The notes: generated by a model from the letters alone, not told the origin. 64,000 nucleotides of DNA from Mesorhizobium sp. NZP2298 (GCF_013170825.1 NZ_CP033365.1:1-64000); one strand, 5' to 3'. Counted from the stretch's first letter, positions 1-9,899 are shown. Translations and numbers: made by a program.

Positions 1-1545
1 ATGCAGAGCGGCATCGAAAGGGAGCTTACGGGCGACCTCCCATTTCCTGGAACTTTGATCGGAGCAAACGAGATGGCGGTCTCCAGCGACGCGGAACAGA
101 AGTTCGACCGGGTCAAGACTCAGTTGAAGGCGCGTCTGGGGGCTGAAGTCTATTCGAGCTGGTTCGGCCGCATGAAGGTCGCGGAGGCATCCAAGGGCAT
201 TGTCCGCATCTCGGTGCCCACCGCGTTCCTGCGCTCGTGGATCAACGGCCACTATCTCGACCTCATCTCCGAGCTGTGGAAGCAGGAGGATGCCGATCTC
301 CTCAAGATCGAGATCGTGGTGCGCACGGCCACCCGCCAGGGACGCAACCATGCGGAACCGGATTTGGCCCCGGCACGCAAGATGACACGGCAGACGCAAA
401 CCGCATTGGCCGCGGGCACCGTGAGCCCCGGCAGGGTGGAACGCCCCCCGGTGCCGCGTCCGGGCGCCGCGACCGAGAGCGAGTTCCGCCACAATGTGCT
501 GGGATCCCCGCTCGACCCGCGCTACACGTTCGGTTCCTTCATCGAAGGCCCGTCGAACCGGGTGGCTTTCGCCGCCGCCAAGGCCGTGGCGGAATCGCAG
601 TCGAGCGCAGTGCGCTTCAATCCGCTTTTCCTTCACGCGACTGTCGGGCTCGGCAAGACCCATCTGCTGCAGGCCATCGCGGCGGAATCGCTGAAACAGA
701 ACCCCAAGTCGCGCGTCGTCTATCTCACCGCGGAATATTTCATGTGGCGCTTCGCCACGGCGATCCGCGACAACAATGCACTGACGCTCAAGGAACAGCT
801 GCGCGACATCGACCTGTTGATCATCGACGACATGCAGTTCCTGCAGGGCAAGTCGATCCAGCATGAATTCTGCCATTTGATCAACATGCTGCTCGACAGC
901 GCCAAGCAAGTCGTTGTCGCCGCCGACCGGCCGCCGTCGGAGCTGGAATCGCTTGAGCCGCGGGTCCGCTCGCGCCTCAATGGCGGTGTCGCGCTCGAAA
1001 TGTCGGCGCCTGATTTCGCCATGCGCCTCGGCATGCTCAAGCTGCGCCTGGCCACGGCCCGGGTTGACGACGCGTCGCTCGACATTTCAGACGAAATCCT
1101 CAATCACGTCGCCCGCACCGTGACCGGCAGCGGACGCGAACTGGAGGGGGCGTTCAATCAGCTGCTGTTCCGCCAGTCGTTCGAGCCGCAGATCACCATC
1201 GACCGCATCGACGAGATCCTCGGCCATATCTATCGCACCGGCGAGCCGAAGCGGGTTCGCATCGAGGACATCCAGCGCATCGTGGCGCGCCACTACAATG
1301 TCTCGAAGACGGAGTTGCTGTCCAACCGGCGCACGCGCACCATCGTCAAGCCGCGACAGGTCGCAATGTACCTGTCGAAGGTGATGACGCCGCGCTCGCT
1401 GCCCGAAATCGGACGGCGCTTTGGCGGCCGTGACCACACAACGGTGCTGCACGCCGTGCGCAAGATCGAGGACCTGTCCGGCAACGACAACACGCTGGCG
1501 CAGGAACTTGAGCTGCTGCGACGCTTGATCAACGATCAAGCCTGA
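1..1545 (+). CDS. dnaA: Chromosomal replication initiator DnaA
   Basis: DnaA is the AAA+ ATPase that binds DnaA boxes and opens the replication origin. The 514-residue frame has a domain I-like N-terminus, a variable linker, a Walker A motif VGLGKTHLL near residues 215-223, a Walker [10 protein letters not shown] at 272-280, and the domain IV DNA-binding signature FGGRDHTT at 474-481. Length fits the family. The ATG at base 1 and an in-frame ATG at base 73 (MAVSSDAEQ) are both possible starts. The sequence upstream of base 1 is not visible, so the ribosome site cannot be judged. The gene is followed by a strong hairpin and then dnaN. Confidence 0.97.
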   Translation: MQSGIERELTGDLPFPGTLIGANEMAVSSDAEQKFDRVKTQLKARLGAEVYSSWFGRMKVAEASKGIVRISVPTAFLRSWINGHYLDLISELWKQEDADLLKIEIVVRTATRQGRNHAEPDLAPARKMTRQTQTALAAGTVSPGRVERPPVPRPGAATESEFRHNVLGSPLDPRYTFGSFIEGPSNRVAFAAAKAVAESQSSAVRFNPLFLHATVGLGKTHLLQAIAAESLKQNPKSRVVYLTAEYFMWRFATAIRDNNALTLKEQLRDIDLLIIDDMQFLQGKSIQHEFCHLINMLLDSAKQVVVAADRPPSELESLEPRVRSRLNGGVALEMSAPDFAMRLGMLKLRLATARVDDASLDISDEILNHVARTVTGSGRELEGAFNQLLFRQSFEPQITIDRIDEILGHIYRTGEPKRVRIEDIQRIVARHYNVSKTELLSNRRTRTIVKPRQVAMYLSKVMTPRSLPEIGRRFGGRDHTTVLHAVRKIEDLSGNDNTLAQELELLRRLINDQA

Positions 1546-1699
1546 TCGGACCAAGACAGGCAAGCCAGAACCGCACCGGAATTCAATGGCTTGGCCGCTC
1601 CGTGGCCTCGCTGAAATGGGCTCGCGGCACTGGCTGGCGACGATCCGGATTCCCGATTCAGCACCCTGCCCGGCGGTCTTCGCGGCCTTTATCCCCAGA

Positions 1700-1737
1700 A
1701 AGCCCGCGCAGCCGGCCGGAACCGGCGGCGCGGGCTT
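1700..1737 (+). terminator. Hairpin after dnaA, probable terminator
   Basis: A perfect 10-bp stem (AAGCCCGCGC at 1700-1709 with GCGCGGGCTT at 1728-1737) encloses a second short stem (GCCGG with CCGGC). A weak T-rich stretch (CTTTTT) follows some 12 bases later. It lies in the 305-bp dnaA-dnaN gap, 155 bases after the dnaA stop, and would separate the two transcripts. Apart from a DnaA-box-like TTATCCCCA at 1689-1697, I see nothing else clear in this gap. Confidence 0.6.
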
Positions 1738-1850
1738 GCGTTTGCTGGCTTTTTCCTGTCAGTTTACGCAGATTCTGAGCCTGTTCAGACCTTTCGCGGG
1801 GCGCCGCCAGCCGGAGACCCGCTCATCCTTTCAAGCGAGCCTGTTTCGTC

Positions 1851-2969
1851 ATGCGTGTTATCCTGGAACGGTCAAATCTCCTGAAGTCGCTCAACCACGT
1901 CCATCGCGTGGTCGAACGGCGCAACACGATACCGATCCTGTCCAATGTGCTGCTCAGCGCCGAGGGCGCCAGCCTCGAAATGAAGGCGACCGACCTCGAT
2001 CTGGAGGTGACGGAAGCGACGCCCGCCAAGGTCGAGCGCGGCGGTGCGACGACGGTTCCGGCGCACCTGCTCTACGACATCGTGCGCAAACTCTCGGACG
2101 GCGCCGAGGTGATGCTGAAGACGGACGAGGACGGCAACGCCATGACGGTGACGTCGGGCCGATCGAGCTTCCGCCTGCAGTGCCTGCCGCAATCCGATTT
2201 CCCCGAGCTCTCGGCCGGATCCTTCTCGCATATCTTCCGGCTCGACTCGGTTGCCCTGAAGGGGCTGATCGAAAAGACGCAGTTCGCCATTTCCACCGAG
2301 GAGACGCGCTACTATCTCAATGGCATCTACCTGCACACGCATGAGGTCGGCGGCAAGCTGAAGCTGCGCTCGGTGGCGACCGACGGCCACCGTTTGGCGC
2401 GCGCCGAAATCGACGCGCCGGCGGGCTCCGAGGGCATGCCCGGCATCATCATTCCGCGCAAGACGGTGAGCGAACTGCAGAAGCTGGTCGACGACCCGGA
2501 TGTCGCCGTGACGACCGAACTGTCCGACACCAAGATCCGCTTCACCATTGGCAGCGTGGTCCTGACCTCGAAGCTGATCGACGGCACCTTCCCCGATTAT
2601 CAGCGGGTCATTCCGACCGGCAATGACAAGAAGCTGATCCTCGACCGCCAGAGTTTTGCCGCCGCGGTCGACCGCGTCTCGACCATCTCCTCCGAACGCG
2701 GCCGCGCGGTGAAGCTTTCGATCAGCGAAGGCCAGGTGACGCTTGCGGTCAACAATCCGGATTCAGGCAGTGCCACCGAAGAACTGGCCGCCGACTATTC
2801 GTCCGACCCGATCGAGATCGGCTTCAACGCCAAATATCTGCTCGATGTCGCCGCGCAGTTGACCGGCACGGAAGCCAAATTCATGCTGGCCGATGCCGGT
2901 TCGCCGACGCTGATCCACGACATGGCCGACGAGACCGCGCTTTACGTGCTGATGCCGATGCGGGTATAG
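1851..2969 (+). CDS. dnaN: DNA polymerase III sliding clamp, beta subunit
   Basis: This is the beta sliding clamp, a ring-shaped homodimer that tethers DNA polymerase III to DNA and recruits many repair factors. The 372-residue length and whole-protein similarity fit. It starts MRVILERSNLLKSLNHV, has the conserved RNTIPILSNV segment, a middle region with KTVSELQKL, and ends in the typical ALYVLMPMRV. The ATG at 1851 is the only start giving the conserved N-terminus, and no strong Shine-Dalgarno is visible. It lies between dnaA and recF, the usual bacterial order. A short imperfect hairpin (2989-3009) lies between dnaN and recF. Confidence 0.97.
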   Translation: MRVILERSNLLKSLNHVHRVVERRNTIPILSNVLLSAEGASLEMKATDLDLEVTEATPAKVERGGATTVPAHLLYDIVRKLSDGAEVMLKTDEDGNAMTVTSGRSSFRLQCLPQSDFPELSAGSFSHIFRLDSVALKGLIEKTQFAISTEETRYYLNGIYLHTHEVGGKLKLRSVATDGHRLARAEIDAPAGSEGMPGIIIPRKTVSELQKLVDDPDVAVTTELSDTKIRFTIGSVVLTSKLIDGTFPDYQRVIPTGNDKKLILDRQSFAAAVDRVSTISSERGRAVKLSISEGQVTLAVNNPDSGSATEELAADYSSDPIEIGFNAKYLLDVAAQLTGTEAKFMLADAGSPTLIHDMADETALYVLMPMRV

Positions 2970-3047
2970 CCGGCGCTGCATCATCGATCCGGTTCCGCGG
3001 CGGGACCGGCAGCGATAACAATGGCGACTTCTACAGGCGGATAGCGG

Positions 3048-4187
3048 TTGCCGGCACAAACTCATATAAGTAAGCTTACACTTACTAATTTTCGCAACTA
3101 TGCGGCGCTGACGATCGATCTCGCCCCGGGGCCCGTGGTCTTTTCCGGCGACAATGGCGCCGGCAAGACCAACCTCCTCGAAGCAATTTCCTTCCTGACG
3201 CCGGGACGCGGCCTGCGACGTGCGCCCTACGCCGACGTCGCACGCGAGGGCTGCGATGGCGGCTTCGCGCTGCACGCCCGCCTCGACGGACCTGACGGCC
3301 AAGTCGAGATCGGCACGGGCATTTCCGGCGGTGAGGGCGAAGGCGGCAGGCGGGTTCGCATCAACGGCGCGACCGCGAGATCGGCCGAAGACATGCTGGA
3401 ATGGCTGCGAGTGGTGTGGCTGACGCCGGCCATGGATGCGCTGTTCACCGGACCGGCCGCGGATCGCCGACGCTTTCTTGACCGGCTGGTGCTGGCAATC
3501 GATCCCGGCCATGGGCAGCGGGCGCTCGACTACGAAAAAGCGATGCGCGGCCGTAACCGGTTGCTGATGGATGGGTCTCGGGACGATCGCTGGTTCGAGG
3601 CGATCGAGACACAGATGGCCGAAACCGGCGTCGCCATTGCTGCGGCGCGCGCCGAACTGGTGCGCCTGCTCGCCGCCATGATCGACAGGCTGCCCGACAC
3701 GGGACCGTTCCCGCAGGCCGACATCAGCCTTTCCGGCGATCTGGAAACCGAGGTTTCCGCCGCGCCGGCAGTCGATGTCGAGGAGCGGTTCCGACGGGCG
3801 CTCGCCGATGGCCGCGATCGTGACCGTGCCGCCGGACGTACGCTCGAAGGGCCGCACCGTTCCGATCTCCTGGTGAGACACAGGCCCAAGGCAATGCCGT
3901 CCGAACTCTGTTCCACCGGCGAGCAGAAGGCACTGCTGGTCGGCATCGTCCTGTCCCATGCCCGGCTGACCGGCGAGATGTCGGGCCTGACACCGATCCT
4001 GCTGCTCGACGAGATCGCCGCTCATCTGGACAGCGGGCGGCGGGCGGCGCTGTTTTCGATCCTCGAGGAGTTGAACTGCCAGGCCTTCATGACGGGAACC
4101 GATGCCGCGCTGTTTTCCAGCTTGCAAGGCCGCGCGCAGTTCCTGACCGTCGACCACGGCACGGTTGGGCCAACCGAAGGCTCCTGA
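3048..4187 (+). CDS. recF: DNA replication and repair protein RecF
   Basis: RecF is an SMC-like ATPase that loads RecA at gaps with RecO and RecR; recR is also in this window. Seen directly: Walker A GDNGAGKT at residues 34-41, the segment LEGPHRSDLL, an ABC-type signature around STGEQKALL, and Walker B PILLLDEI near the C-terminus. The 379-residue length is usual. The start is a TTG at 3048: the nearest upstream ATG (3021) runs into a stop after seven codons, and no other start gives the conserved ISKLTLTNFRNY N-terminus. It is followed after 31 bases by the MoeB/ThiF-like gene. Confidence 0.95.
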   Translation: MPAQTHISKLTLTNFRNYAALTIDLAPGPVVFSGDNGAGKTNLLEAISFLTPGRGLRRAPYADVAREGCDGGFALHARLDGPDGQVEIGTGISGGEGEGGRRVRINGATARSAEDMLEWLRVVWLTPAMDALFTGPAADRRRFLDRLVLAIDPGHGQRALDYEKAMRGRNRLLMDGSRDDRWFEAIETQMAETGVAIAAARAELVRLLAAMIDRLPDTGPFPQADISLSGDLETEVSAAPAVDVEERFRRALADGRDRDRAAGRTLEGPHRSDLLVRHRPKAMPSELCSTGEQKALLVGIVLSHARLTGEMSGLTPILLLDEIAAHLDSGRRAALFSILEELNCQAFMTGTDAALFSSLQGRAQFLTVDHGTVGPTEGS

Positions 4188-4218
4188 CAAGGTTTTTCAG
4201 CCGCTATATGGTCCCGAC

Positions 4219-4971
4219 ATGACCACTGCGCTTACCGCCGACGAAATCGAACGCTACGCCCGCCACATCGTGCTGCCAGAGGTCGGCGGCGCGGGCCAGC
4301 AGAAGCTCAAGCAAGCACGGGTCCTGGTGATCGGCGCCGGCGGGCTGGGCGCGCCGGTGCTCGAATATCTTGCGGCCGCCGGTGTTGGCACGCTCGGCAT
4401 TATCGACGACGACACCGTGTCGCTGTCCAATCTGCAACGCCAGGTCATCCACGGCACCGATACGGTCGGCATGCTGAAAACCGAGAGCGCAAAGGCGGCA
4501 ATCGCCCGCATCAATCCCAACACCGCCGTCGAGACCCACACAGTCCGGCTGAGCGCGGAGAACGCCCCTGCCCTTGTCGCCCGCTATGACATCGTCGTCG
4601 ACGGTTCCGACAATTTCGAGACCCGTTATACGGTGGCCGATGCCTGCGCGAGCGCGCGCAAACCGCTGGTGCATGCCGCTGTCGGTCGCTTCGACGGCTC
4701 GGTGACGGTGCTGAAGCCATTCGAGAACGGCAAGGATGGCAAGCCGAACCCGGGCTATCGCGATCTCTTCCCGGAAGCTCCGCCGCCGGGCCTTGTGCCG
4801 TCATGCGCCGAGGCCGGGGTGCTTGGCGCGCTGACCGGCGTCGTCGGAACGCTGCAGGCGATGGAGGCGATCAAGCTGATAACCGGTATCGGCGAGCCGC
4901 TTGTCGGCAGGCTGTTGCTCTACGACGCGCTCGCAGCACGCTTCGAAACGATCCGCTACGCCAGGCGCTGA
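4219..4971 (+). CDS. HesA/MoeB/ThiF-family adenylyltransferase
   Basis: Family members adenylate the C-terminal glycine of a small sulphur carrier (MoaD or ThiS) in molybdopterin or thiamine synthesis. The 250-residue protein has the nucleotide-binding GAGGLGAPVLEYLA, the DDDTVSLSNLQRQ segment that contacts ATP, and the terminal AEAGVLGALTGVVG block. The usual zinc-binding cysteine pairs of E. coli MoeB are absent: the position expected to carry CxxC reads YRDLFPEAP, and the C-terminus has none. Start ATG 4219 gives the family N-terminus (LTADEIERYARH). MoeB is more likely than ThiF from the replication-gene neighbourhood, but the partner is not in the window. Confidence 0.85.
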   Translation: MTTALTADEIERYARHIVLPEVGGAGQQKLKQARVLVIGAGGLGAPVLEYLAAAGVGTLGIIDDDTVSLSNLQRQVIHGTDTVGMLKTESAKAAIARINPNTAVETHTVRLSAENAPALVARYDIVVDGSDNFETRYTVADACASARKPLVHAAVGRFDGSVTVLKPFENGKDGKPNPGYRDLFPEAPPPGLVPSCAEAGVLGALTGVVGTLQAMEAIKLITGIGEPLVGRLLLYDALAARFETIRYARR

Positions 4972-4985
4972 CCTTGACGCAAACG

Positions 4986-5462
4986 ATGCCCCTTTCCATC
5001 GACCGCATTTCGATCGCCTTCAATCGTTGGGACGAGGTGCTTTCCCTGATCATGCGTGCCTTCGCCTTCATGGACGGCGTTATCGACCCGCCGTCCTCTG
5101 CTCACCTGCTCACCGTAGACACACTGCGCGACAAGGCCGGGCGGGAGACCGGTTTGGTGGCCCTCGACGGCGCCAGGATCGTCGGCTGCGTCTTTGCTCT
5201 TGAAAGGGCAGATGATTTCTACGTCGGCAAGCTCGCCGTCGACCCGGACCGCCAGGGGCAAGGCATTGGCCGGCGGCTGATGCGGGCGGTCGAACAGTTC
5301 GCGCTCGACCACGGCAAGGCGGCGCTGGAGTTACAGACACGGATCGAGCTCACCTCCAACCATGCCGCCTTTGCCCGCCTCGGCTTTCACGAGACCGAAC
5401 GGACGGCGCATGACGGCTACGCCAGGCCGACCTCGATCACCATGCGCAAGGCTCTTTCGTAA
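4986..5462 (+). CDS. GNAT-family N-acetyltransferase
   Basis: A 158-residue protein with the GNAT fold signature: beta-strand GKLAVDPDRQGQGIGRRLM, containing the acetyl-CoA-binding Q/R-x-x-G-x-G/A loop, followed by the FARLGFHE segment typical of the C-terminal half. The substrate cannot be told. It starts 14 bases after the MoeB-like gene and is probably cotranscribed with recF and it. It converges with the dehydrogenase on the other strand; the 32-bp gap contains a weak inverted repeat (TTCA/TGAA around 5466-5480). Confidence 0.85.
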   Translation: MPLSIDRISIAFNRWDEVLSLIMRAFAFMDGVIDPPSSAHLLTVDTLRDKAGRETGLVALDGARIVGCVFALERADDFYVGKLAVDPDRQGQGIGRRLMRAVEQFALDHGKAALELQTRIELTSNHAAFARLGFHETERTAHDGYARPTSITMRKALS

Positions 5463-5494
5463 GCTTCAGCTTTCGCTTGAAGACGGCGAGCCGG

Positions 5495-6496
5495 TCAGGT
5501 CCTGAGCGGCAGCACGCGGTCCGGCGGGCGGTGGCCATCGACGAATGCCCGGATATTGATGATGACCTTCTCGCCCATGTCGATGCGGCCTTCGAGCGTC
5601 GCCGAGCCCATATGCGGCAGAAGCACGACCTTGTTCCTGGCGGCGAGCTTGAGCAGCTTGGCGTTGAGCGCCGGCTCGTGCTCGTAGACGTCGAGGCCGG
5701 CCCCGGCGATCTTGCCGTCCTGGATCAGCTTGACCAGCGCTTCCTCGTCGATGATGTCGCCGCGCGCGGTGTTCACGACATAGGCCGTGGGCTGCAGCAG
5801 AGCCAAGCGCCGTGCCGACAGAAGATGGAAAGTCGCCGGCGTCGACGGACAATTGACCGAGATGATGTCCATGCGGGCCAGCATCTGGTCGAGGCTTTCC
5901 CAATAGGTCGCCTCAAGCCCGTCCTCGACAGCCGGCAGGACGCGATGGCGGTTGTGGTAGTGGATGGAGAGGCCGAAGGCCTTGGCGCGCCGAGCGACGG
6001 CCGTGCCGATGCGCCCCATGCCGACAATACCGAGCCGCTTGCCCCAGATGCGCCGGCCAAGCATCCAGGTCGGCGACCAGCCCGCCCATTTCTTGTCGCC
6101 GGTGAGCACATTGGCGCCTTCCGCGAGCCGGCGCGGCACCGCCAGCAGCAGCGCCATGGTCATGTCGGCGGTATCTTCGGTGAGTACATTGGGCGTATTG
6201 GTGACGGTGATGCCCTTCTTGGCCGCCGCAGCCACGTCGATCTTGTCGACGCCGTTGCCGAAATTGGCGATGAGCTTGAGGTTGTCGCCAGCCTGGGCGA
6301 TCAGCGCCGCGTCGATCTGGTCGGTCACCGTCGGCACCAGCACGTCGGCCTCCTTGACGGCGGCAACCAGTTCCGGCTGCGTCATCGGCCTGTCCTCGAC
6401 ATTCAGCCTCGCGTCGAACAGCTCGCGCATGCGGGTCTCGACCGGGTCGGGGAGCTTTCGCGTGATGACCACGAGAGGCTTCTTTTTGCCTGGCAT
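5495..6496 (-). CDS. D-isomer-specific 2-hydroxyacid dehydrogenase (glyoxylate/hydroxypyruvate reductase type)
   Basis: An NAD(P)-dependent oxidoreductase of 333 residues acting on small 2-hydroxyacids such as glycerate, glycolate or their keto forms. Visible motifs are the Rossmann GIVGMGRIGTAVA, the catalytic arginine in VNTARGDIID, the glutamate region GAGLDVYEHEP, and the catalytic histidine in LPHMGSAT. The start chosen is ATG 6496 because AGGGAAAC lies just upstream; an in-frame start at 6526 lacks such a site. A 7-bp inverted repeat (GACCGGC/GCCGGTC, 6527-6550) lies between it and the divergent SH3 gene. Exact substrate is unknown. Confidence 0.88.
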   Translation of the reverse strand: MPGKKKPLVVITRKLPDPVETRMRELFDARLNVEDRPMTQPELVAAVKEADVLVPTVTDQIDAALIAQAGDNLKLIANFGNGVDKIDVAAAAKKGITVTNTPNVLTEDTADMTMALLLAVPRRLAEGANVLTGDKKWAGWSPTWMLGRRIWGKRLGIVGMGRIGTAVARRAKAFGLSIHYHNRHRVLPAVEDGLEATYWESLDQMLARMDIISVNCPSTPATFHLLSARRLALLQPTAYVVNTARGDIIDEEALVKLIQDGKIAGAGLDVYEHEPALNAKLLKLAARNKVVLLPHMGSATLEGRIDMGEKVIINIRAFVDGHRPPDRVLPLRT

Positions 6497-6644
6497 TGTT
6501 TCCCTCGTTGAGACCTCTTTAACCAAGACCGGCGAAACTGAAAGCCGGTCGCGGTAGCCGATTTACCCATGTAACAAGCGGTGCCGCCGAAGACAAAGAA
6601 AAAGGGGCGCAGAGGTCACCGGGCCAGCGCCGAAAGGAACGAAA

Positions 6645-7205
6645 GTGTCTGGTTTCGCGTCGCTTCGCCTGACCCTCAGCGCAGCATTTCTCGGCGCTCT
6701 CCTCTATTCCCCGCTCGCCGCGGCGCAGAGCGCGGCCGCACCAGCCCAGAGCGCCGTCACGCTCGGGCCGAGCGGCCTGCCATTGCCGCGATTCGTCAGC
6801 CTGAAATCCGGACGCGTCAACTCGCGCGTCGGCCCCGGCGCCAATTATTCGGTCGACTGGATGTATATGAAGGCAGGGCTGCCGATGGAGATCATCCAGG
6901 AGTTCGATACGTGGCGCCGCGTGCGCGATGCCGACGGTTCGGAAGGCTGGATCAACCAGTCGCTGCTGTCAGGCCGGCGCACCGCGATCATCGCGCCCTG
7001 GCAGCGCGGCAAGGGCGCCCAGATCAATCTTCTGCGCAGCCCCGACAAGGATGCCAGCGTGGTGGCGATCATCGAGCCGGGCGTCATGGGCACGATCAAG
7101 TCCTGCGACGGCCAATGGTGCGAAATGACGCTCGACGGCCATACTGGCTGGCTCGCCCAGGCGGCGGTCTGGGGCGCCTATCCCGGCGAGCGGGTCAAGG
7201 ACTGA
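6645..7205 (+). CDS. Secreted SH3-like domain protein
   Basis: A 186-residue exported protein of unknown exact role. An N-terminal signal peptide (hydrophobic LRLTLSAAFLGALLYSPLAAAQS) precedes two bacterial SH3-like repeats. The first has SGRVNSRVGPGANYSV and DGSEGWINQSLL; the second has QINLLRSPDKDASVV and DGHTGWLAQA. Such domains usually bind cell-wall peptides in the periplasm. The start is GTG 6645, preceded by AAAGGAACGAAA; this choice keeps the full signal peptide. The 204-bp gap after it, before irr, holds no feature I can recognise. Confidence 0.85.
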   Translation: MSGFASLRLTLSAAFLGALLYSPLAAAQSAAAPAQSAVTLGPSGLPLPRFVSLKSGRVNSRVGPGANYSVDWMYMKAGLPMEIIQEFDTWRRVRDADGSEGWINQSLLSGRRTAIIAPWQRGKGAQINLLRSPDKDASVVAIIEPGVMGTIKSCDGQWCEMTLDGHTGWLAQAAVWGAYPGERVKD

Positions 7206-7409
7206 GGTCGTTCCGTTCGTGCCCGATACGGCCGAGATGGGATCCTGAAGGCCGGTTGACGGTTTCAGGCCATAGCCCAATGCGCGGTCGATGGCGATGT
7301 GGGCGATCCAGACGGCCGCACGACAGCCGATTCGAGCCGGATTGTCAGGTCGAGGGGTTTCGTCCCTTGCCGATTATTCCGACCTGGTCGATTGTTCTGG
7401 TCTTGCCGC

Positions 7410-7841
7410 TCATTCCTGGCGCTTGGGGCGCAATCTCACCACGATATCGACATTGGCGATTTCCATGCCCTCGGGCGGGTCCGGCAGGTTGGTGACCGTC
7501 ACAGGGCCGCTGGCAATGTCGAAAATCCGGTTCTCGCCTTCGATGTAGAAATGGTGGTGGTCCGAGGTGTTGGTGTCGAAATAGGTCTTGGCGCCCTCGA
7601 CGGCCAGGATTCGCAGCAGTCCCGCCTGGGTGAACTGGTGGAGCGCGTTGTACACCGTGGCCAGCGACACCGGCACGCCGGCGGCCAGCGCTTCCTCGTG
7701 CAACTCCTCGGCCGACAAATGGCGGTCGCCCTTGGCAAAAAGCAGGTCGGCCAGCGCAATACGCTGGCGCGTCGGCCTCAGGCCGGCTTCACGCACCCGC
7801 TTGTCCACAGCGACATTTTCCTTCCGGCAGCCCCGGTCCAT
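7410..7841 (-). CDS. irr: Iron response regulator Irr (Fur family)
   Basis: Irr is the rhizobial Fur-family regulator that senses iron through haem and acts mainly when iron is low, binding iron control elements. Seen: a winged-helix part with GLRPTRQRIALADLLF and SLATVYNALHQF, and the Irr-type triple histidine SDHHHFY about two thirds along. There is no Cys-Pro haem regulatory motif near the N-terminus. The start is ATG 7841, with GGAAG five bases upstream; a TTG four codons earlier lacks a site. It diverges from fabA-fabB-fabI, the usual Rhizobiales order. A likely target site lies at 43045-43065. Confidence 0.93.
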   Translation of the reverse strand: MDRGCRKENVAVDKRVREAGLRPTRQRIALADLLFAKGDRHLSAEELHEEALAAGVPVSLATVYNALHQFTQAGLLRILAVEGAKTYFDTNTSDHHHFYIEGENRIFDIASGPVTVTNLPDPPEGMEIANVDIVVRLRPKRQE

Positions 7842-7927
7842 CTGGTCTTCCAAGCTTGCAGTCCCGCTTCAAGACACGCCCAGAATGGCAAAAAAATGAA
7901 CGTCTGCCGAAACCGGACCCCTGTTGA

Positions 7928-7956
7928 CATATATTCTGTCGTCCGAATGCGATCAA
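7928..7956 (-). promoter_or_regulatory. Promoter of irr
   Basis: On the minus strand a -35 box TTGATC (7951-7956) and a -10 box TATATG (7928-7933) are separated by exactly 17 bases, 87 bases upstream of the irr start. Within the spacer lies an imperfect inverted repeat (ATTC...GAAT), but no match to the iron control element consensus. A TTGACA at 7924-7929 on the plus strand partly overlaps and could serve fabA, although no good -10 follows it. Confidence 0.6.
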
Positions 7957-8083
7957 TAGCGCGCATTGACCCGGGCAGACTGGCGGGTTAAGCGCAAACG
8001 CCGGTTTCCGGCCTGAAACAGATTGTGTTAGGACACCGACGACAAGGGCGCGCTACCGCCCGGACGATATGGGGACGAGATTG

Positions 8084-8599
8084 ATGGCGGATAAATCCAG
8101 CTACGACTACGAAGAATTGCTGGCCTGCGCCCGCGGCGAACTGTTCGGTGAGGGCAATGCCCAGTTGCCCTACCCGCCCATGCTGATGTTCGACCGCATC
8201 ACCGAAATCAGCGAGACGGGCGGCGCCTTCGACAAGGGCTTCATCCGCGCCGAGTTCGACATCAAGCCGGACCTGTGGTTCTTTGCCTGCCATTTCATCG
8301 GCAATCCGATCATGCCAGGATGTCTCGGCCTCGACGCCTTGTGGCAGTTGACCGGCTTCTATCTCGGCTGGCTCGGCGAACCCGGCAAGGGAATGGCGCT
8401 GTCGACCGGTGAGGTCAAGTTCAAGGGCATGGTCACCCCATCGGTCAAAAAGGTCGAGTATGGCGTGGATTTCAAGCGCGTGATGCGTGGCCGACTGGTA
8501 CTCGGCATCGCCGATGGCTGGATGAAGGCGGATGGCGAGCCCATATATGCGGCTACCGACCTGAAGGTCGGTCTGTCCAAGCAGTCGGCGGTCGCTTGA
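8084..8599 (+). CDS. fabA: 3-hydroxyacyl-ACP dehydratase/isomerase FabA
   Basis: FabA dehydrates 3-hydroxydecanoyl-ACP and isomerises trans-2- to cis-3-decenoyl-ACP, the branch point for unsaturated fatty acids. The 171-residue protein carries the hot-dog active site: histidine in [14 protein letters not shown] and aspartate in [14 protein letters not shown]. Start ATG 8084 gives the family N-terminus [13 protein letters not shown], with GGGGACGAGA upstream; an in-frame ATG 15 bases earlier is less likely. It is the first gene of fabA-fabB-fabI. The presence of FabA and FabB together indicates the anaerobic unsaturated fatty acid pathway. Confidence 0.97.
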   Translation: MADKSSYDYEELLACARGELFGEGNAQLPYPPMLMFDRITEISETGGAFDKGFIRAEFDIKPDLWFFACHFIGNPIMPGCLGLDALWQLTGFYLGWLGEPGKGMALSTGEVKFKGMVTPSVKKVEYGVDFKRVMRGRLVLGIADGWMKADGEPIYAATDLKVGLSKQSAVA

Positions 8600-8647
8600 C
8601 CGCAATCCTGGCCGACCACTGGCCAGCATCCCTGGAAGGAGTTGCGA

Positions 8648-9868
8648 ATGAGACGTGTCGTAGTCACAGGCCTCGGCATCGTGTCGTCGATCGGCAACAA
8701 TGCCAACGAGGTGCAGACCTCGCTGCATGACGCCAGATCCGGCATCAGCTTTTCCGATTCCTTCGCCGAACATGGCTTCCGCTGCCAGGTCTGGGGCGCA
8801 CCTACACTCGACCCGTCCGCCATGATCGATCGTCGCGCGATGCGCTTCCTGAGCCAAGGTGCGGCCTGGAACCACGTCGCCATGGATCAGGCGATCGCGG
8901 ATGCCGCCTTGAGCGAAAGCGACGTCACCAACGAGCGCACCGGCATCGTCATGGGCTCGGGCGGCCCCTCCACCCGTACCATTGTCGAGGCGGCCGAAAC
9001 CACGCTCAAGAATGGTAGCCCCAAGCGCATCGGCCCGTTCGCGGTGCCAAAGGCGATGTCGTCGACCGCGTCGGCGACGCTGGCCACATGGTTCAAGATC
9101 CACGGCGTCAACTATTCGATCTCATCGGCCTGCTCGACCTCGGCGCATTGCATCGGCAATGGCTACGAACTGATCCAGTGGGGCAAGCAGGATATCGTCT
9201 TTGCCGGCGGCCACGAGGATCTCGACTGGACCATGTCGGACCTGTTCGACGCCATGGGCGCCATGTCGTCGAAGTTCAACGACAAGGCATCGGCCGCATC
9301 CCGCGCGTATGACGTCAATCGCGACGGTTTCGTCATCGCGGGCGGCGCCGGCGTGCTGGTTCTGGAAGAACTGGAACATGCCAAGGCGCGCGGCGCCAAG
9401 ATCTATGCCGAGATCGTCGGCTACGGCGCGACCTCGGACGGCTACGACATGGTCGCGCCTTCCGGCGAAGGCGCGGTCCGCTGCATGCGCCAGGCGCTGG
9501 CGACGGTTTCCACGCCAATCGATTACATCAACACCCACGGCACCTCGACGCCGGTGGGTGATTCCAAGGAAATGGGCGCCATCCGCGAGGTGTTCGGCGA
9601 GAAGATGCCGTTCATCACCTCGACGAAATCGCTGACCGGCCATTCGCTGGGCGCGGCTGGCGTGCAGGAATCCATCTATTCGATCCTGATGATGCAAGGC
9701 GGCTTTATCGGCGAGAGCGCCCATATCGAAACGCTCGACCCTGAATTCGAGGGCATGCCGATTGTGCGAAAGCGCATCGACAACGCCAAGATCGACACCG
9801 TCCTGTCAAATTCCTTCGGTTTCGGCGGCACCAACGCGACGCTCGTTTTCCAGCGCTATTCCGCATAA
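8648..9868 (+). CDS. fabB: 3-oxoacyl-ACP synthase I FabB
   Basis: FabB elongates acyl-ACPs, including cis-3-decenoyl-ACP made by FabA, using malonyl-ACP. The 406-residue thiolase-fold enzyme has the nucleophile cysteine in [12 protein letters not shown], the two catalytic histidines in [11 protein letters not shown] and [10 protein letters not shown], and the C-terminal [15 protein letters not shown] strong Shine-Dalgarno GGAAGGAG (8634-8641) sits six bases before ATG 8648. It is 48 bases after fabA and 31 before fabI, so one transcript is likely. Confidence 0.97.
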   Translation: MRRVVVTGLGIVSSIGNNANEVQTSLHDARSGISFSDSFAEHGFRCQVWGAPTLDPSAMIDRRAMRFLSQGAAWNHVAMDQAIADAALSESDVTNERTGIVMGSGGPSTRTIVEAAETTLKNGSPKRIGPFAVPKAMSSTASATLATWFKIHGVNYSISSACSTSAHCIGNGYELIQWGKQDIVFAGGHEDLDWTMSDLFDAMGAMSSKFNDKASAASRAYDVNRDGFVIAGGAGVLVLEELEHAKARGAKIYAEIVGYGATSDGYDMVAPSGEGAVRCMRQALATVSTPIDYINTHGTSTPVGDSKEMGAIREVFGEKMPFITSTKSLTGHSLGAAGVQESIYSILMMQGGFIGESAHIETLDPEFEGMPIVRKRIDNAKIDTVLSNSFGFGGTNATLVFQRYSA

Positions 9869-9899
9869 GGCTAGCGCTTTTCTAAAAGGATTGCCTGAC

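Noticed and set aside
1689..1697. DnaA boxes as evidence of an origin (TTATCCCCA here, TTATCCACT at 57100, TTGTCCACA at 7801)
   Set aside because: Single one-mismatch sites far apart, one of them inside irr; no cluster or AT-rich unwinding region, and in alphaproteobacteria the origin is usually not beside dnaA.
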